Below, one piece after another: positions 28,001-35,435 of a DNA stretch of 64,000 bases. Position numbers and translations under genes: made by a program. The notes under the pieces were generated by a model, which saw only the letters and a program-made list of their open reading frames with translations, made no database searches and was not told the DNA's origin. How positions within the stretch are numbered: position 1 is the stretch's first letter; each line of letters starts with the position of its first letter. Origin of the DNA: Sphingomonas parva (ex Maeng et al. 2020) (lineage in GTDB: Bacteria > Pseudomonadota > Alphaproteobacteria > Sphingomonadales > Sphingomonadaceae); assembly GCF_004564275.1 (NCBI RefSeq), contig NZ_SPDV01000010.1, positions 87,895-151,894 on the forward strand. Reading direction: 5' to 3'.

Positions 28001-29060
28001 AACCCGGCTCGCCGCGATCTGGGCCGATCTGCTCGGCGTCGGCGGCGTCGGCAGGGAGGACAGCTTCTTCGAGCTCGGCGGTCATTCGCTGCTCGTCGCG
28101 CGCCTGCTCCACCGCATTGAGATGCAATGGGATCGCCGGATCGGGATGGCCGAATTCTTCCGAGCCCATCGGCTTGCCGAACTTGCCGGCAGGATCGACA
28201 GGCTCGACTCGGCCGATTGCGGCGGGCTCGTGCCCCTGCAGCCGCTCGGCGCCGGTACGCCCATGATATGGCTGGACGGCGGTCCCGCAATGATGGCGCT
28301 GGCCCGGGAGGTTGGCATCGACATCCCCTTTCTCGGCCTGCCGCTGGACCCGATCCTCGAGCGGCTGTTCGAGACGCAGCCGCCGTTCGAAGCGGTGGCC
28401 CGCGAGGTGGTCGGCACATTGCGCCAGGCGCAGCCCGCCGGACCCTATCTGATCGGCGGCTGGTGCACGGCCGGAATCCTCGCCTACGAGGTTGCCCGGC
28501 AGCTCCGCGAAGCCGGCGAGGAGGTGCCGTTGCTGGCACTCGGCCATGCCTTCAATCCGGTGGCGTTCCAGCGCATCGGTCCGCTGCGGATGGCAGCCAG
28601 CAAGGCGCGATTCCACGCGGGCGTGTGGCTTCGCCTGCCGCTCCGGGAACGGCTCGACTATGCGAAGGCGCGCGCGTTCGGCATGCTCGAGGAAGCGGGC
28701 GTCGCCGAGCCGGATCGTCCGGAGACCCGTTATCGGCAGCTGCGCGGAGCGCTCGAACGTGCCGCTTACGGCTACCGGCCCGGCGCCTATGGCGGCGACG
28801 TGGCGCTCTTCCAGCCGATCGACCGCCCCGCGGTGCACGACACGCGGCCTGGCTGGGCGGACCTGGTGACCGGCGCGCTCACCGCCTACGACATCCCCGG
28901 GGAACACGGCACCATGTGGGACCAGCCGAACCTCGCCAGTTTCGGAGCGCGGCTGCGGGAGGCGATCATCGAGGCCCGCAACGGCGGCCGGGCGGGCTCT
29001 TCTCCGTTCGGACGGGAGCGGGCGCGGCCCGAACGCATCCTCTGCCGGGCGGGATCGTGA
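25020..29060 (+). CDS. NRPS C-A-T-TE protein, predicted glycine-activating
   Basis: A 1346-residue terminating module. A helical N-terminal segment (SDAKRQLLEKMLRG) may dock to the previous protein. C domain: His-motif LHHIIFDG at residues ~170-177. A domain: YVLYTSGSTGRPKG, FDIAALEI (Asp 684), NMYGPTETT, YRTGDLARY, NGKIDRN. The specificity positions read D-I-L-Q-L-G-M-I-W-K, a glycine code. T domain: Ser 1023 in FFELGGHSL. TE domain: the nucleophile elbow is GGWCTAG, with Cys 1149 where Ser is usual, and His 1296 in EHGTMW; the canonical acid after the next strand looks like Gly (LLALGHA). The predicted release product is Leu-Gly or a cyclised or hydroxylated variant. The 3' neighbour is a PPTase gene. 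Confidence 0.95.
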   Translation: MTAALSDAKRQLLEKMLRGGGEAAAPVAGVRPRPPGTIVPLTADQRQVWLHAMMAPDVPLYNESITIHRLGAFDLAALERSLEEIVRRHEAWRTCFAEVDGELVQRIRSDVSIRLLLDDVSHLPAEERDAAAIAIGSDDARRPIDLAEAPLFRARVVRLAEDNHRLYLTLHHIIFDGVSIYRVIVPELAALYQAFSTGAPSPLPEPVLQYGDYAVWQQAHLASPAIARQLDHWRATLADAPSKLELTGDRAKPTHPTHAGSMETFPISHGLTEALKAVSRREGVTLYMTLLAAYKAMLHLYTGEEDIVVGGVTDLRRRPELERVVGYFLNTIAMRSRPTASLPVREYLHQVRDSVLGALAASEVPFDEVVRDLGIRRQPGAHPLFNTLFSIEPPVDPFPEGWDLTQMDVVVGGAKFDLYLELDERPDGMIGRFLYSTELFDPATIRRMIGHWLNMLEGIAEDAGRPIGDLPLLTREETALIVAINDTSTPVGPPLPDAIAASVRARPEAIAVRCGEDRCTYAELDLRAGRIAAALQARGVGRGALVALCLDRSPDMVAALLAVMKCGAAYLPLDLDFPAQRLDYIVRDAGIAALLTERRLLGTLPAWEGPVLLVEEAAELTPADAVTVAPEDLAYVLYTSGSTGRPKGVEIGHGALANLLESMRVRPGFAAEDSLLAVTTLSFDIAALEIFLPLICGGTLVLAPRAVATDPVRLAALLRETRPTMMQATPATWRALIETGWRGDPNLTLLCGGEALPRELALELLARAGTVWNMYGPTETTIWSTMHRVTPEDGPVPIGRPIANTLTHVLDKRGGPVPAGVTGELYIGGAGLARGYRNRPDLTAERFAEQPGVPGVRLYRTGDLARYAADGTLFCLGRTDNDQKIRGFRVAVEEIEGALAEHPEIAAAAVRSWPDASGERALAAYLVPRGQMPSPGELRAHLGRTLPEYMIPSRFQALAALPMTPNGKIDRNALPSPDKADSAGRSAPPVGETETRLAAIWADLLGVGGVGREDSFFELGGHSLLVARLLHRIEMQWDRRIGMAEFFRAHRLAELAGRIDRLDSADCGGLVPLQPLGAGTPMIWLDGGPAMMALAREVGIDIPFLGLPLDPILERLFETQPPFEAVAREVVGTLRQAQPAGPYLIGGWCTAGILAYEVARQLREAGEEVPLLALGHAFNPVAFQRIGPLRMAASKARFHAGVWLRLPLRERLDYAKARAFGMLEEAGVAEPDRPETRYRQLRGALERAAYGYRPGAYGGDVALFQPIDRPAVHDTRPGWADLVTGALTAYDIPGEHGTMWDQPNLASFGARLREAIIEARNGGRAGSSPFGRERARPERILCRAGS

Positions 29061-29109
29061 TCATGGAAAGCTCGGGGCGGCAGCGCCGGCCGGGGGCCGG
29101 GACGCTGCC

Positions 29110-29799
29110 GTGAGCCTCGACCTCGTGCTGTTCGAGCTCGATCTTCCCGCTCGCGAGATCGAGAGCCTCGCCGCCTCGCTCGACGAGGGCGAGCAGGTCC
29201 GGGCAGCCGCCTATCGCTCGCCGCGCGACCGGCGACGCTTCATCGCGCGTCGCGGCCAGCTGCGCCGGCTGCTGGCGGAACGGCTCGGCGGCATGCCGCA
29301 CCGGCTGCAGTTCCGGTCCAATCCGTGGGGAAAGCCGTTCCTCGCCGAGCAGCCGTCGCTGCATTTCAGCCTTTCCTCTTCAGGCGAGCTCGCGCTTTTC
29401 GCATCCGCCTGGGGACGCGAGGTCGGCTGCGATATCGAGCGCAAGGATCCGGCGCTCGCCCTTCCCGGCGTGGCGCAGCGCTTCTTTTCCCCGGCGGAAC
29501 AGGAAGCCTTGGCGTCCCTGGCGGATGAGCAATGGGTGGACGGCTTCTTCAACTGCTGGACGCGCAAGGAAGCCTATGTGAAGGCGCTCGGCCTCGGTCT
29601 TTCCTGTCCGCTCGACGGGTTCACCGTCTCGGTCGCTCCGGGCGAGAGCGGTCGTCTGATCGACGCCGAGCCTGGCTGGAGCTTGTGCTCCTTCGCGCCG
29701 GCACCGCGCTATCAGGCGGCGGTCGTCCTGCGCGGCGAAGCCGCCGATGTCGGGGCGCTGGCCTGCCGCGGGCTCCAGCCGACGGCGCGCGCGGCCTAG
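29110..29799 (+). CDS. Sfp-type 4'-phosphopantetheinyl transferase
   Basis: A 229-residue enzyme that transfers phosphopantetheine from CoA onto carrier-domain serines. The key motifs are HFSLSSSGELAL (family NxSHS-like strand, with Ser for His), the Mg-binding EVGCDIERKD, and FFNCWTRKEAYVKALGLGL. It starts with GTG at 29110, 49 bp after the NRPS stop, and is the last gene of the biosynthetic cluster. Its role is almost certainly to activate the two T domains of the neighbouring proteins. Confidence 0.94.
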   Translation: MSLDLVLFELDLPAREIESLAASLDEGEQVRAAAYRSPRDRRRFIARRGQLRRLLAERLGGMPHRLQFRSNPWGKPFLAEQPSLHFSLSSSGELALFASAWGREVGCDIERKDPALALPGVAQRFFSPAEQEALASLADEQWVDGFFNCWTRKEAYVKALGLGLSCPLDGFTVSVAPGESGRLIDAEPGWSLCSFAPAPRYQAAVVLRGEAADVGALACRGLQPTARAA

Positions 29800-29930
29800 A
29801 TTCGTGGAGCGGGCGGCGCAGGGCTGCCTGCTCGATCACGATGCTGCAATGCGGCAACAGTTTGAATTTGTTTCGCGGGTGGCCGCGATACGGGATGACC
29901 AAGCCGCCCAAAACCGTTAACGTCGGGTTT

Positions 29931-30116
29931 ATGAGTCTCCGCTGCCTTCTCGGAATGCACCGTCCTCTGCTGGCTTCGATTGCCAAGCGGGAGCACGGCT
30001 ATGCCGCATTGTGCGAGGATTGCGCGGCGCCGCTCGAAAGACTGCCCGAGACGCGCTGGGCGCCGGCGGCACCGATTTACGAGACACGGGCGCTGAGCCG
30101 CACCGGCTCTCGCTGA
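29931..30116 (+). CDS. Small conserved-looking Cys-containing protein
   Basis: A 61-residue protein beginning MSLRCLLGMHRPLLASIAKR and containing YAALCEDCAAPLERL, a possible CxxC knuckle. The ATG at 29931 is preferred; an in-frame ATG at 29895 would add 12 residues. It is soluble and basic and has no assignable function. It lies 26 bp upstream of the prephenate dehydrogenase start and may be the first gene of the tyrA-aroG unit. Confidence 0.65.
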   Translation: MSLRCLLGMHRPLLASIAKREHGYAALCEDCAAPLERLPETRWAPAAPIYETRALSRTGSR

Positions 30117-30142
30117 CACTCCCGGCAGGCCGGGAATTCGAT

Positions 30143-31093
30143 TTGGCGGACTCGCGGTTCAATACGGTCGCTCTGATCGGGCTCGGCCTGATCGGCTCGT
30201 CGATCGCTCGCGCCGTTAGGGAGACCTTGCCCGAAACCGCGTTGCGTGGCCATGACGCCGATCCTGCGGTTCGTGCCCGGGCTGCGGAGATCGGGCTGGT
30301 CGACGCAGTCGCCGAGACCGCCGGCGCCGCCGTCGAAGGCGCGGACCTCGTCATCTTCTGCGTGCCGGTCGGCGCGATGGCGGCTGCCGCAGAAGCGACG
30401 GCCGGCCATCTCGCACCCGGCGCCGTGATCAGCGACGTCGGCTCTTCGAAGAGCGGCGTCGCGGCGGCGCTGCGGCATGCGCTTTCCGACGCCACCATCG
30501 TTCCGGCCCACCCGGTCGCAGGGACGGAGAACAGCGGTCCCGACGCCGGCTTCGCCAGCCTCTTTCGCGGCCGCTGGTGCATTCTCACCCCGGAGGAAGG
30601 AACGGACCCGGGCGCCGTCGCGCGGCTCTCCGCATTCTGGTCGGCGCTCGGCGCCCGCGTCGAGGTGATGGATGCCGCGCACCACGATCTCGTTCTCGCG
30701 GTGACGAGCCACCTCCCGCATCTGATCGCCTACACGATCGTCGGCACCGCCTCGGACATCGAGCGGGTCACCGAGGGAGAGGTGATCAAATATTCGGCCG
30801 GCGGATTTCGCGACTTCACCCGCATCGCGGCGTCCAATCCGACGATGTGGCGGGACATCTTCCTGTCGAACAAGCAGGCGGTGCTCGAGACTCTGCAGCG
30901 CTTCTCCGAAGACCTGTTCCTGCTGCAGCGGGCGATCCGCGACGACGACGGGGAAACCCTGTTCAACCTGTTCACCCGGACCCGCGCCATCCGCCGCGGC
31001 ATCGTCGAGCAGGGCCAGGACGTTGCCAGGCCTGACTTCGGGCGGCAAATGGAAGCGGGCGCCCCTGCCCGAGACGAACAGAAAGAGCCATGA
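30143..31093 (+). CDS. tyrA: Prephenate/arogenate dehydrogenase
   Basis: A 316-residue NAD(P)-dependent enzyme of tyrosine biosynthesis. The Rossmann motif VALIGLGLIGSSIARAV is at the N-terminus. The catalytic region shows IVPAHPVAGTENSGPDAG and the dimerisation helices VLAVTSHLPHLIAY. No ATG or GTG precedes the Rossmann motif in a suitable place; the TTG at 30143 (encoding the start of LADSRFNT) after GGCCGGGA is the most plausible start. The gene overlaps aroG by ATGA. It has no C-terminal ACT domain. Confidence 0.92.
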   Translation: MADSRFNTVALIGLGLIGSSIARAVRETLPETALRGHDADPAVRARAAEIGLVDAVAETAGAAVEGADLVIFCVPVGAMAAAAEATAGHLAPGAVISDVGSSKSGVAAALRHALSDATIVPAHPVAGTENSGPDAGFASLFRGRWCILTPEEGTDPGAVARLSAFWSALGARVEVMDAAHHDLVLAVTSHLPHLIAYTIVGTASDIERVTEGEVIKYSAGGFRDFTRIAASNPTMWRDIFLSNKQAVLETLQRFSEDLFLLQRAIRDDDGETLFNLFTRTRAIRRGIVEQGQDVARPDFGRQMEAGAPARDEQKEP

Positions 31094-32175
31094 CCCACCA
31101 GGTCGACGATACCAGGATCCGCGAGATCAAGGAGCTCTCGCCGCCCGCGCATCTCTTGCGGGAGCTGGGAATCAGCAGCGCGATCAGCGATTCGGTGTTC
31201 GCCGCCCGAGCCGCGATCCATCGCATTCTGGCCGGCGAGGACGACCGTCTGCTCGTCGTGGTCGGCCCCTGCTCGATCCACGACCCGGCCGCCGCACGCG
31301 ACTATGCCGCGCGCCTTGCCGCCGAGCGGCGACGCCTTGGCGATCGCCTTGAGATCGTGATGCGCGTCTATTTCGAAAAGCCGCGTACCACCGTGGGCTG
31401 GAAGGGGTTGATCAACGATCCCGATCTCGATGGCAGCTTCCAGATCAACAAGGGCCTGAAGATCGCGCGCGAGCTGCTGCTCGACATCAACGGCCTCGGC
31501 CTGCCTGCAGGGACCGAGTTCCTCGACATGATCACGCCCCAGTATATCGCGGATCTCGTATCGTGGGGCGCGATCGGCGCGCGGACAACCGAATCGCAGG
31601 TCCATCGGGAGCTCGCCTCCGGCCTCTCCTGCCCGGTCGGCTTCAAGAACGGAACCGACGGCAGCCTTCGCATCGCGTTCGACGCGATCAAGGCGGCCTC
31701 GCAGCCGCACCATTTCCTGTCGGTCACCAAGGGCGGCCACTCGGCGATCGTCTCCACCGTGGGCAACGAGGATTGCCACGTGATCCTGCGCGGCGGCAGC
31801 CGGCCGAACTACGATCGCGAGAGCGTCGCGGCCGCCTGCAGCGCGTCGGAGGCGGCCGGCCTTCCCTGCCGGCTGATGATCGACGCCAGCCACGGCAACA
31901 GCCTCAAGGATCCGGGGAACCAGCGGCTCGTCGTCGCCGATGTCGCCGAGCAGATTGCCGGCGGCGACCGCGCGATCTTCGGGATGATGATCGAGAGCCA
32001 TCTGGTGGCCGGGCGGCAGGAGCTCGTGCCGGACGCTCCTCTCATCTACGGCCAGAGCATCACCGACGGTTGCGCGGGATGGGACGAGACGATCGAGATG
32101 CTCGACCGGCTCGCCGACGCCGTCTCGTTCCGCCGCGCGGCGAAGCCTCCGCGACCCCAGGCCGCCATCGTCTGA
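31090..32175 (+). CDS. aroG: 3-deoxy-7-phosphoheptulonate synthase (type I DAHP synthase)
   Basis: A 361-residue enzyme joining phosphoenolpyruvate and erythrose-4-phosphate, the first shikimate step. The family signatures are VVVGPCSIHDPAAARDYA, MRVYFEKPRTTVGWKGLIND, FLDMITPQYIADLVSWGAIG, GARTTESQVHRELASGLSCP, FKNGTDGS and MIDASHGNSLKDP. Start ATG overlaps the tyrA stop, so the committed shikimate step and tyrosine branch are made together. The clustering with tyrA hints at a tyrosine-regulated isoenzyme; this is inference. Confidence 0.95.
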   Translation: MTHQVDDTRIREIKELSPPAHLLRELGISSAISDSVFAARAAIHRILAGEDDRLLVVVGPCSIHDPAAARDYAARLAAERRRLGDRLEIVMRVYFEKPRTTVGWKGLINDPDLDGSFQINKGLKIARELLLDINGLGLPAGTEFLDMITPQYIADLVSWGAIGARTTESQVHRELASGLSCPVGFKNGTDGSLRIAFDAIKAASQPHHFLSVTKGGHSAIVSTVGNEDCHVILRGGSRPNYDRESVAAACSASEAAGLPCRLMIDASHGNSLKDPGNQRLVVADVAEQIAGGDRAIFGMMIESHLVAGRQELVPDAPLIYGQSITDGCAGWDETIEMLDRLADAVSFRRAAKPPRPQAAIV

Positions 32176-32279
32176 TCGCGACCCGGCGGCGCCCGGCGCC
32201 GCTGGCCGATTTGCGGCCCTTTTGCGCGCGCGTCCGGGCTGGTCTATGGTCCGCCCCTGTTCGCGTAATCGGAGGTGCG

Positions 32280-32936
32280 ATGTCCAGGCTCCTTCCTGTG
32301 CTGCCATTCCTCCTGCTGCCCGCGCTCGCCGCGTGCCAGACGGCAGCGCCGCAAAGCCCCGCAGGCCGACCTTCGGTGCAGATCGAGGAGACCGAGGAAT
32401 GGCGGAGCGCCGCCACCGTAGCCGACGCAGCCCTCCTCGACGGTCTTCCGGCGGCATGGACGCAGGCGCTCACCGAGACCCGCAGGCGCTACCGTCGCGC
32501 GGTGGCCGTCGAGGGCGCGCTTCTCGAGCCCGACAGCGGCCTTTCCCGGGCGGCGCCGACGCCGGGGCCCTATCGCTGCCGCGCCGTCCGCATCGGCGCC
32601 CGGGTCGCCACTGCACGCCCCTGGTCCACCACCCGATCAGGCTTTTGCTACGTCGGCATCGAAGGTGATCAGCTGAGCCTCACCAGCGAGATTCCGGGCC
32701 TTCGCTTCGGCGGCTATCTCTGGGATGACAGAGAGACCAGACGGCTCGTCTTCCTCGGCGCGGCAACCGCCGCTCGGGCACGGACGGCGGGCGCCTACGG
32801 AGAAGATACGGCTGCAGACCGGATCGGCATCTTCGAGCGGATCGGCGACTACCGGTTCCGCCTGGTTCTGCCGGCGCGGGAGGGTGAGGCGCGGCTGGCA
32901 GTGGTCGAGCTGCTCGCAGCGCCGAACCCGGAGTGA
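32280..32936 (+). CDS. DUF4893 lipoprotein
   Basis: A 218-residue predicted outer-membrane or periplasmic lipoprotein. A GGAGG ribosome-binding site at 32271 precedes ATG 32280. The signal peptide ends in a canonical lipobox (LPALAAC, Cys at about residue 19). The mature domain (residues ~45-215) matches what I know as DUF4893: WTQALTETRRRYRRA, PYRCRAVRIG, SGFCYVGIEGD and FGGYLWDDRETRRLVFLG. No function is known. It follows aroG by 104 bp. Confidence 0.8.
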   Translation: MSRLLPVLPFLLLPALAACQTAAPQSPAGRPSVQIEETEEWRSAATVADAALLDGLPAAWTQALTETRRRYRRAVAVEGALLEPDSGLSRAAPTPGPYRCRAVRIGARVATARPWSTTRSGFCYVGIEGDQLSLTSEIPGLRFGGYLWDDRETRRLVFLGAATAARARTAGAYGEDTAADRIGIFERIGDYRFRLVLPAREGEARLAVVELLAAPNPE

Positions 32937-32997
32937 CGGTCGATTGCCCAGTGCGGAGCGGCCCTCTATGGGCATCGCTTCCAACCACGGATGGCCC

Positions 32998-33522
32998 ATG
33001 GCGGACGAACCCCAGCTCTTCTACATACCCCATGACCACTTCCTGACGGGGGTCGAGGTTCTGGCGTGCCGTCTCGAGGCCGACGACTGGCAGCCCGATT
33101 TCATCGTCGGAGTGGGGCGCGGCGGGCTCGTCCCGGCCGCCTATCTCTCGCACCGCACCGGCATCGCCATGCTGTCCGTCGACCACAGCTCCGGCGAGGC
33201 CGCGTTTGCCGACGAGTTGCTGGTCAAGCTCGCCGCCAAGAGCAAGAACGGCATCCGCATCCTGATCGTCGACGACATCAACGACAGCGGCTCGACCATC
33301 GCCCATCTGCGCGCCTCGATCGCGGCGCACGGCGGCGCGTCCGACGAGGTTCGGGTGGCGGTTCTGATCAACAACCTGCGCTCGCGCGCCGTCGCGGAAT
33401 ATGCCGCGGAGGAGATCGACCGGCAGACGGACAAGCGCTGGTTCGTATTCCCCTGGGAAGCGGTGGCGCCGCGCGAGACCCTGAAGGAAGAAGCCGAGGA
33501 AGTGCCGGAGAGGCTCGCCTAG
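32998..33522 (+). CDS. Phosphoribosyltransferase-family protein
   Basis: A 174-residue type I phosphoribosyltransferase fold. The PRPP-binding loop is ILIVDDINDSGSTI, and the N-terminal PPi loop region reads IVGVGRGGLVPAAYLS. The family includes hypoxanthine/xanthine PRTases and archaeal Gpt-like enzymes; the base specificity cannot be read here. ATG 32998 (MADEPQLFY) is the only suitable start, since upstream in-frame sequence overlaps the lipoprotein gene. The C-terminus is Glu-rich. Confidence 0.87.
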   Translation: MADEPQLFYIPHDHFLTGVEVLACRLEADDWQPDFIVGVGRGGLVPAAYLSHRTGIAMLSVDHSSGEAAFADELLVKLAAKSKNGIRILIVDDINDSGSTIAHLRASIAAHGGASDEVRVAVLINNLRSRAVAEYAAEEIDRQTDKRWFVFPWEAVAPRETLKEEAEEVPERLA

Positions 33523-33543
33523 CCTGAGCGGCCGGGCGCACGC

Positions 33544-33927
33544 TCAATCGGGAAGGAAGCGTTTGACGACGTCCCTGGCAAGCCGCGCGGGGCGCTTGGT
33601 GGCCGAATCGAGGCAGCACCAGCAGCTCTTCACCTCCGCGACGACGTCTTCGCCGCGCTTGATGACGGTGCTGAAGAAGGCGCGGGCGCCCTGGACGCCC
33701 TCGGCGAAGACATCCGCGACCACCACGTCGTCGAGGAACGCAGGTCGACGATAGGTGATCTCGTGCTTCAGCGCGACCCAGAGGTGGGCTGCGACGGCCT
33801 CGGCCGGAGCGACCTTCTCCCAATAGCCGATCACCGCCTCCTGCACCCAGCGCAGATAGACCGAATTGTTGACGTGGCCCATGTGATCGATGTCGGCGGG
33901 CACGATGCCGATGGCGTGGCGGAACAT
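33544..33927 (-). CDS. Acyl-CoA thioesterase of the 4HBT family
   Basis: A 127-residue hotdog-fold protein. The active-site segment is IDHMGHVNNSVYLRWVQEAV, the 4-hydroxybenzoyl-CoA thioesterase type with catalytic Asp at the start. Substrates of this YbgC/FadM-like group are short to medium acyl-CoAs. The AGGAGG lying 6 bases upstream of the ATG at 33927 decides the start against the ATG at 33942. It is convergent with the phosphoribosyltransferase gene, 21 bp apart. Confidence 0.88.
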   Translation of the reverse strand: MFRHAIGIVPADIDHMGHVNNSVYLRWVQEAVIGYWEKVAPAEAVAAHLWVALKHEITYRRPAFLDDVVVADVFAEGVQGARAFFSTVIKRGEDVVAEVKSCWCCLDSATKRPARLARDVVKRFLPD

Positions 33928-34024
33928 CCTTGCCTCCTGCACAGGAAGCTGCCCCTTGCTGACATGAATGTCAACAACTCGGGCGGCTGTGAGGCGTCCT
34001 GCGCAGCGTCAGCTCGTCCACGCT

Positions 34025-34180
34025 TCAATCGGCCTGGTGCCAGTTCTGGTTCATGATCCAGTGCGCGGTATGGATGGCCGTCTCGACGGTCACCGTACGA
34101 TACCGCCCGCCCCAGACGGCGGCGTCGAACACGGTGAACACCGCCACCGCAATCAGCACCGATTTCAGCTGCACGCTCAT
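34025..34180 (-). CDS. Small single-helix membrane protein
   Basis: A 51-residue protein starting MSVQLKSVLIAVAVFTVFDA, with one N-terminal transmembrane helix followed by a polar tail (YRTVTVETAIHTAHWIMNQN). GCAGGCGGG directly upstream can serve as ribosome-binding site. It is unrecognised; a signal-anchored small protein is the best description. It lies on its own between the thioesterase and HAD genes. Confidence 0.6.
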   Translation of the reverse strand: MSVQLKSVLIAVAVFTVFDAAVWGGRYRTVTVETAIHTAHWIMNQNWHQAD

Positions 34181-34275
34181 CCCGCCTGCTTGCCCGATCC
34201 TGGTTGAAGAAGCGTTTACCAGGACCATCGTGCTTTCAGGATCGAACGCTCGCGCGGAGAAGGCGTTGTGGCACG

Positions 34276-34962
34276 ATGCCCATCCTCCCTTACCCTCTCG
34301 ATGCCGTCATATGCGACATGGACGGCCTGCTCCTCGACACCGAGTCCGCCCATTGGGACACGATGCGCGAGGCCGCTGCCGAGCTCGGCTACGAGCTTCC
34401 GGACTGGCTCTTTCTCGAGACCGTCGGAGTCCACCGGCCGCAGAACCGGGTCACGCTCCGCGAGCATTACGGACCGGAATTCCCACTGGACCTTTTCTAC
34501 GAGCGGTCGGATGCGCGCTTCGAGGAGATCCTCTCGCGTGGCGCACCGCTCCGGCCCGGCCTCGATCGGCTGCTCGCGACCCTCGATGCGCTGCGTGTGA
34601 AGCGCGCGGTGGTGACCTCCACCGCGTCGCCCTGGGCGGAGGAGAGGCTGCGCGCCGCCGGCATATTCGACAGGTTCGACATCGTCGTGACGTTGAGCGA
34701 CGTCGCCAGACCGAAGCCGGCGCCGGACCCATATCTCACCGCAGCGGAGCGGCTCGGCGTCCGGCCCGACCGCTGCGTGGCATTCGAGGATTCACATAAT
34801 GGCGTCCGCGCGGCGGCCTCGGCCGGAATGGTGACGATCATGATCCCGGATCTTCTTCCGCCGACCGAGGAGACTCGCCGGCTGGCCGCCGCGACCCTGC
34901 GTTCGCTCGACGATGCTGCCGAGCTGATCGACCGGGAGCTCGGCCAGCGCCGGAGACCCTGA
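34276..34962 (+). CDS. HAD-superfamily hydrolase (beta-phosphoglucomutase-like)
   Basis: A 228-residue HAD phosphatase. Motif I is VICDMDGLLLDTES (nucleophile and acid Asp), motif II VVTSTASPWAEERL, motif III Lys in ARPKPAPDPYL, motif IV FEDSHNGVRAAASAGM. The alpha-helical cap between motifs I and II places it in the PGM/phosphatase-like subfamily. The substrate is unknown. ATG 34276 gives the usual short leader before motif I. Confidence 0.92.
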   Translation: MPILPYPLDAVICDMDGLLLDTESAHWDTMREAAAELGYELPDWLFLETVGVHRPQNRVTLREHYGPEFPLDLFYERSDARFEEILSRGAPLRPGLDRLLATLDALRVKRAVVTSTASPWAEERLRAAGIFDRFDIVVTLSDVARPKPAPDPYLTAAERLGVRPDRCVAFEDSHNGVRAAASAGMVTIMIPDLLPPTEETRRLAAATLRSLDDAAELIDRELGQRRRP

Positions 34963-34994
34963 GACCACCTGTCGGGTGGCTACGCCGCTCGGAC

Positions 34995-35432
34995 TTAATG
35001 CATCAGCACCGCACGCTCGCGATCCTTCGGACGATCGAAGAGCCGGCACATGGCGATCAGCCCGTCGCGCCCTGGGGTGAACAGCAGATGGTCGCCGAGC
35101 GGCACCGCCTCACGATCCTGCGGGCGAACCGGGTACCAGGCGCCTTTTCGCCGCACTTCCAATCCGGCCATCACCTCCAGCCGGAGCCCCGCCGCATCCC
35201 GGCAGCCGAACAGCGCGGAACGAAACAGCGCCGAGGGTCGTCCGGGCGCAACACTGTCGCCGAACAACTTCCGCGCGTCTCCAGGAGCGATCAGCAGATC
35301 CACGTCCTCCACCGTTACCCGCGCGCCGTGCAGCGCCATGGCCGCACTGCCGATCAGCCACCAAGGCTCAGCCGCCGGGCGCATCATCTCCGCCACCTCG
35401 CCCAGGGCACGATGAAGCTGCTCAGGGAGCAT
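34995..35432 (-). CDS. Nucleotidyltransferase-like protein
   Basis: A 145-residue protein with the fold signature of small nucleotidyltransferases: WWLIGSAAMALHGARV (GS motif) followed by VEDVDLLIAPGDARKL (the Asp pair appears as D-x-D). This resembles the AbiEii/DUF6036 antitoxin-toxin-like group, but no partner toxin or antitoxin is adjacent, so a toxin-antitoxin role is not claimed. It starts 3 bp after the stop of the cinA-like gene, so it is co-transcribed with it. Confidence 0.65.
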   Translation of the reverse strand: MLPEQLHRALGEVAEMMRPAAEPWWLIGSAAMALHGARVTVEDVDLLIAPGDARKLFGDSVAPGRPSALFRSALFGCRDAAGLRLEVMAGLEVRRKGAWYPVRPQDREAVPLGDHLLFTPGRDGLIAMCRLFDRPKDRERAVLMH

Positions 35433-35435
35433 GCG

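Noticed and set aside
26061..28907. A 948-codon minus-strand frame opposite the second NRPS
   Set aside because: Every NRPS core motif is intact on the plus strand; the reverse frame is Arg/Asp/Gly-rich without motifs.
29063..29113. A 16-codon frame between the second NRPS and the PPTase, overlapping the PPTase GTG
   Set aside because: It is too short, Arg/Gly-rich and without a clear ribosome-binding site; at most a translational-coupling leader.
34995..35432. Toxin-antitoxin module for the nucleotidyltransferase-like gene
   Set aside because: No partner gene is adjacent; the operon neighbour is a cinA-like gene.
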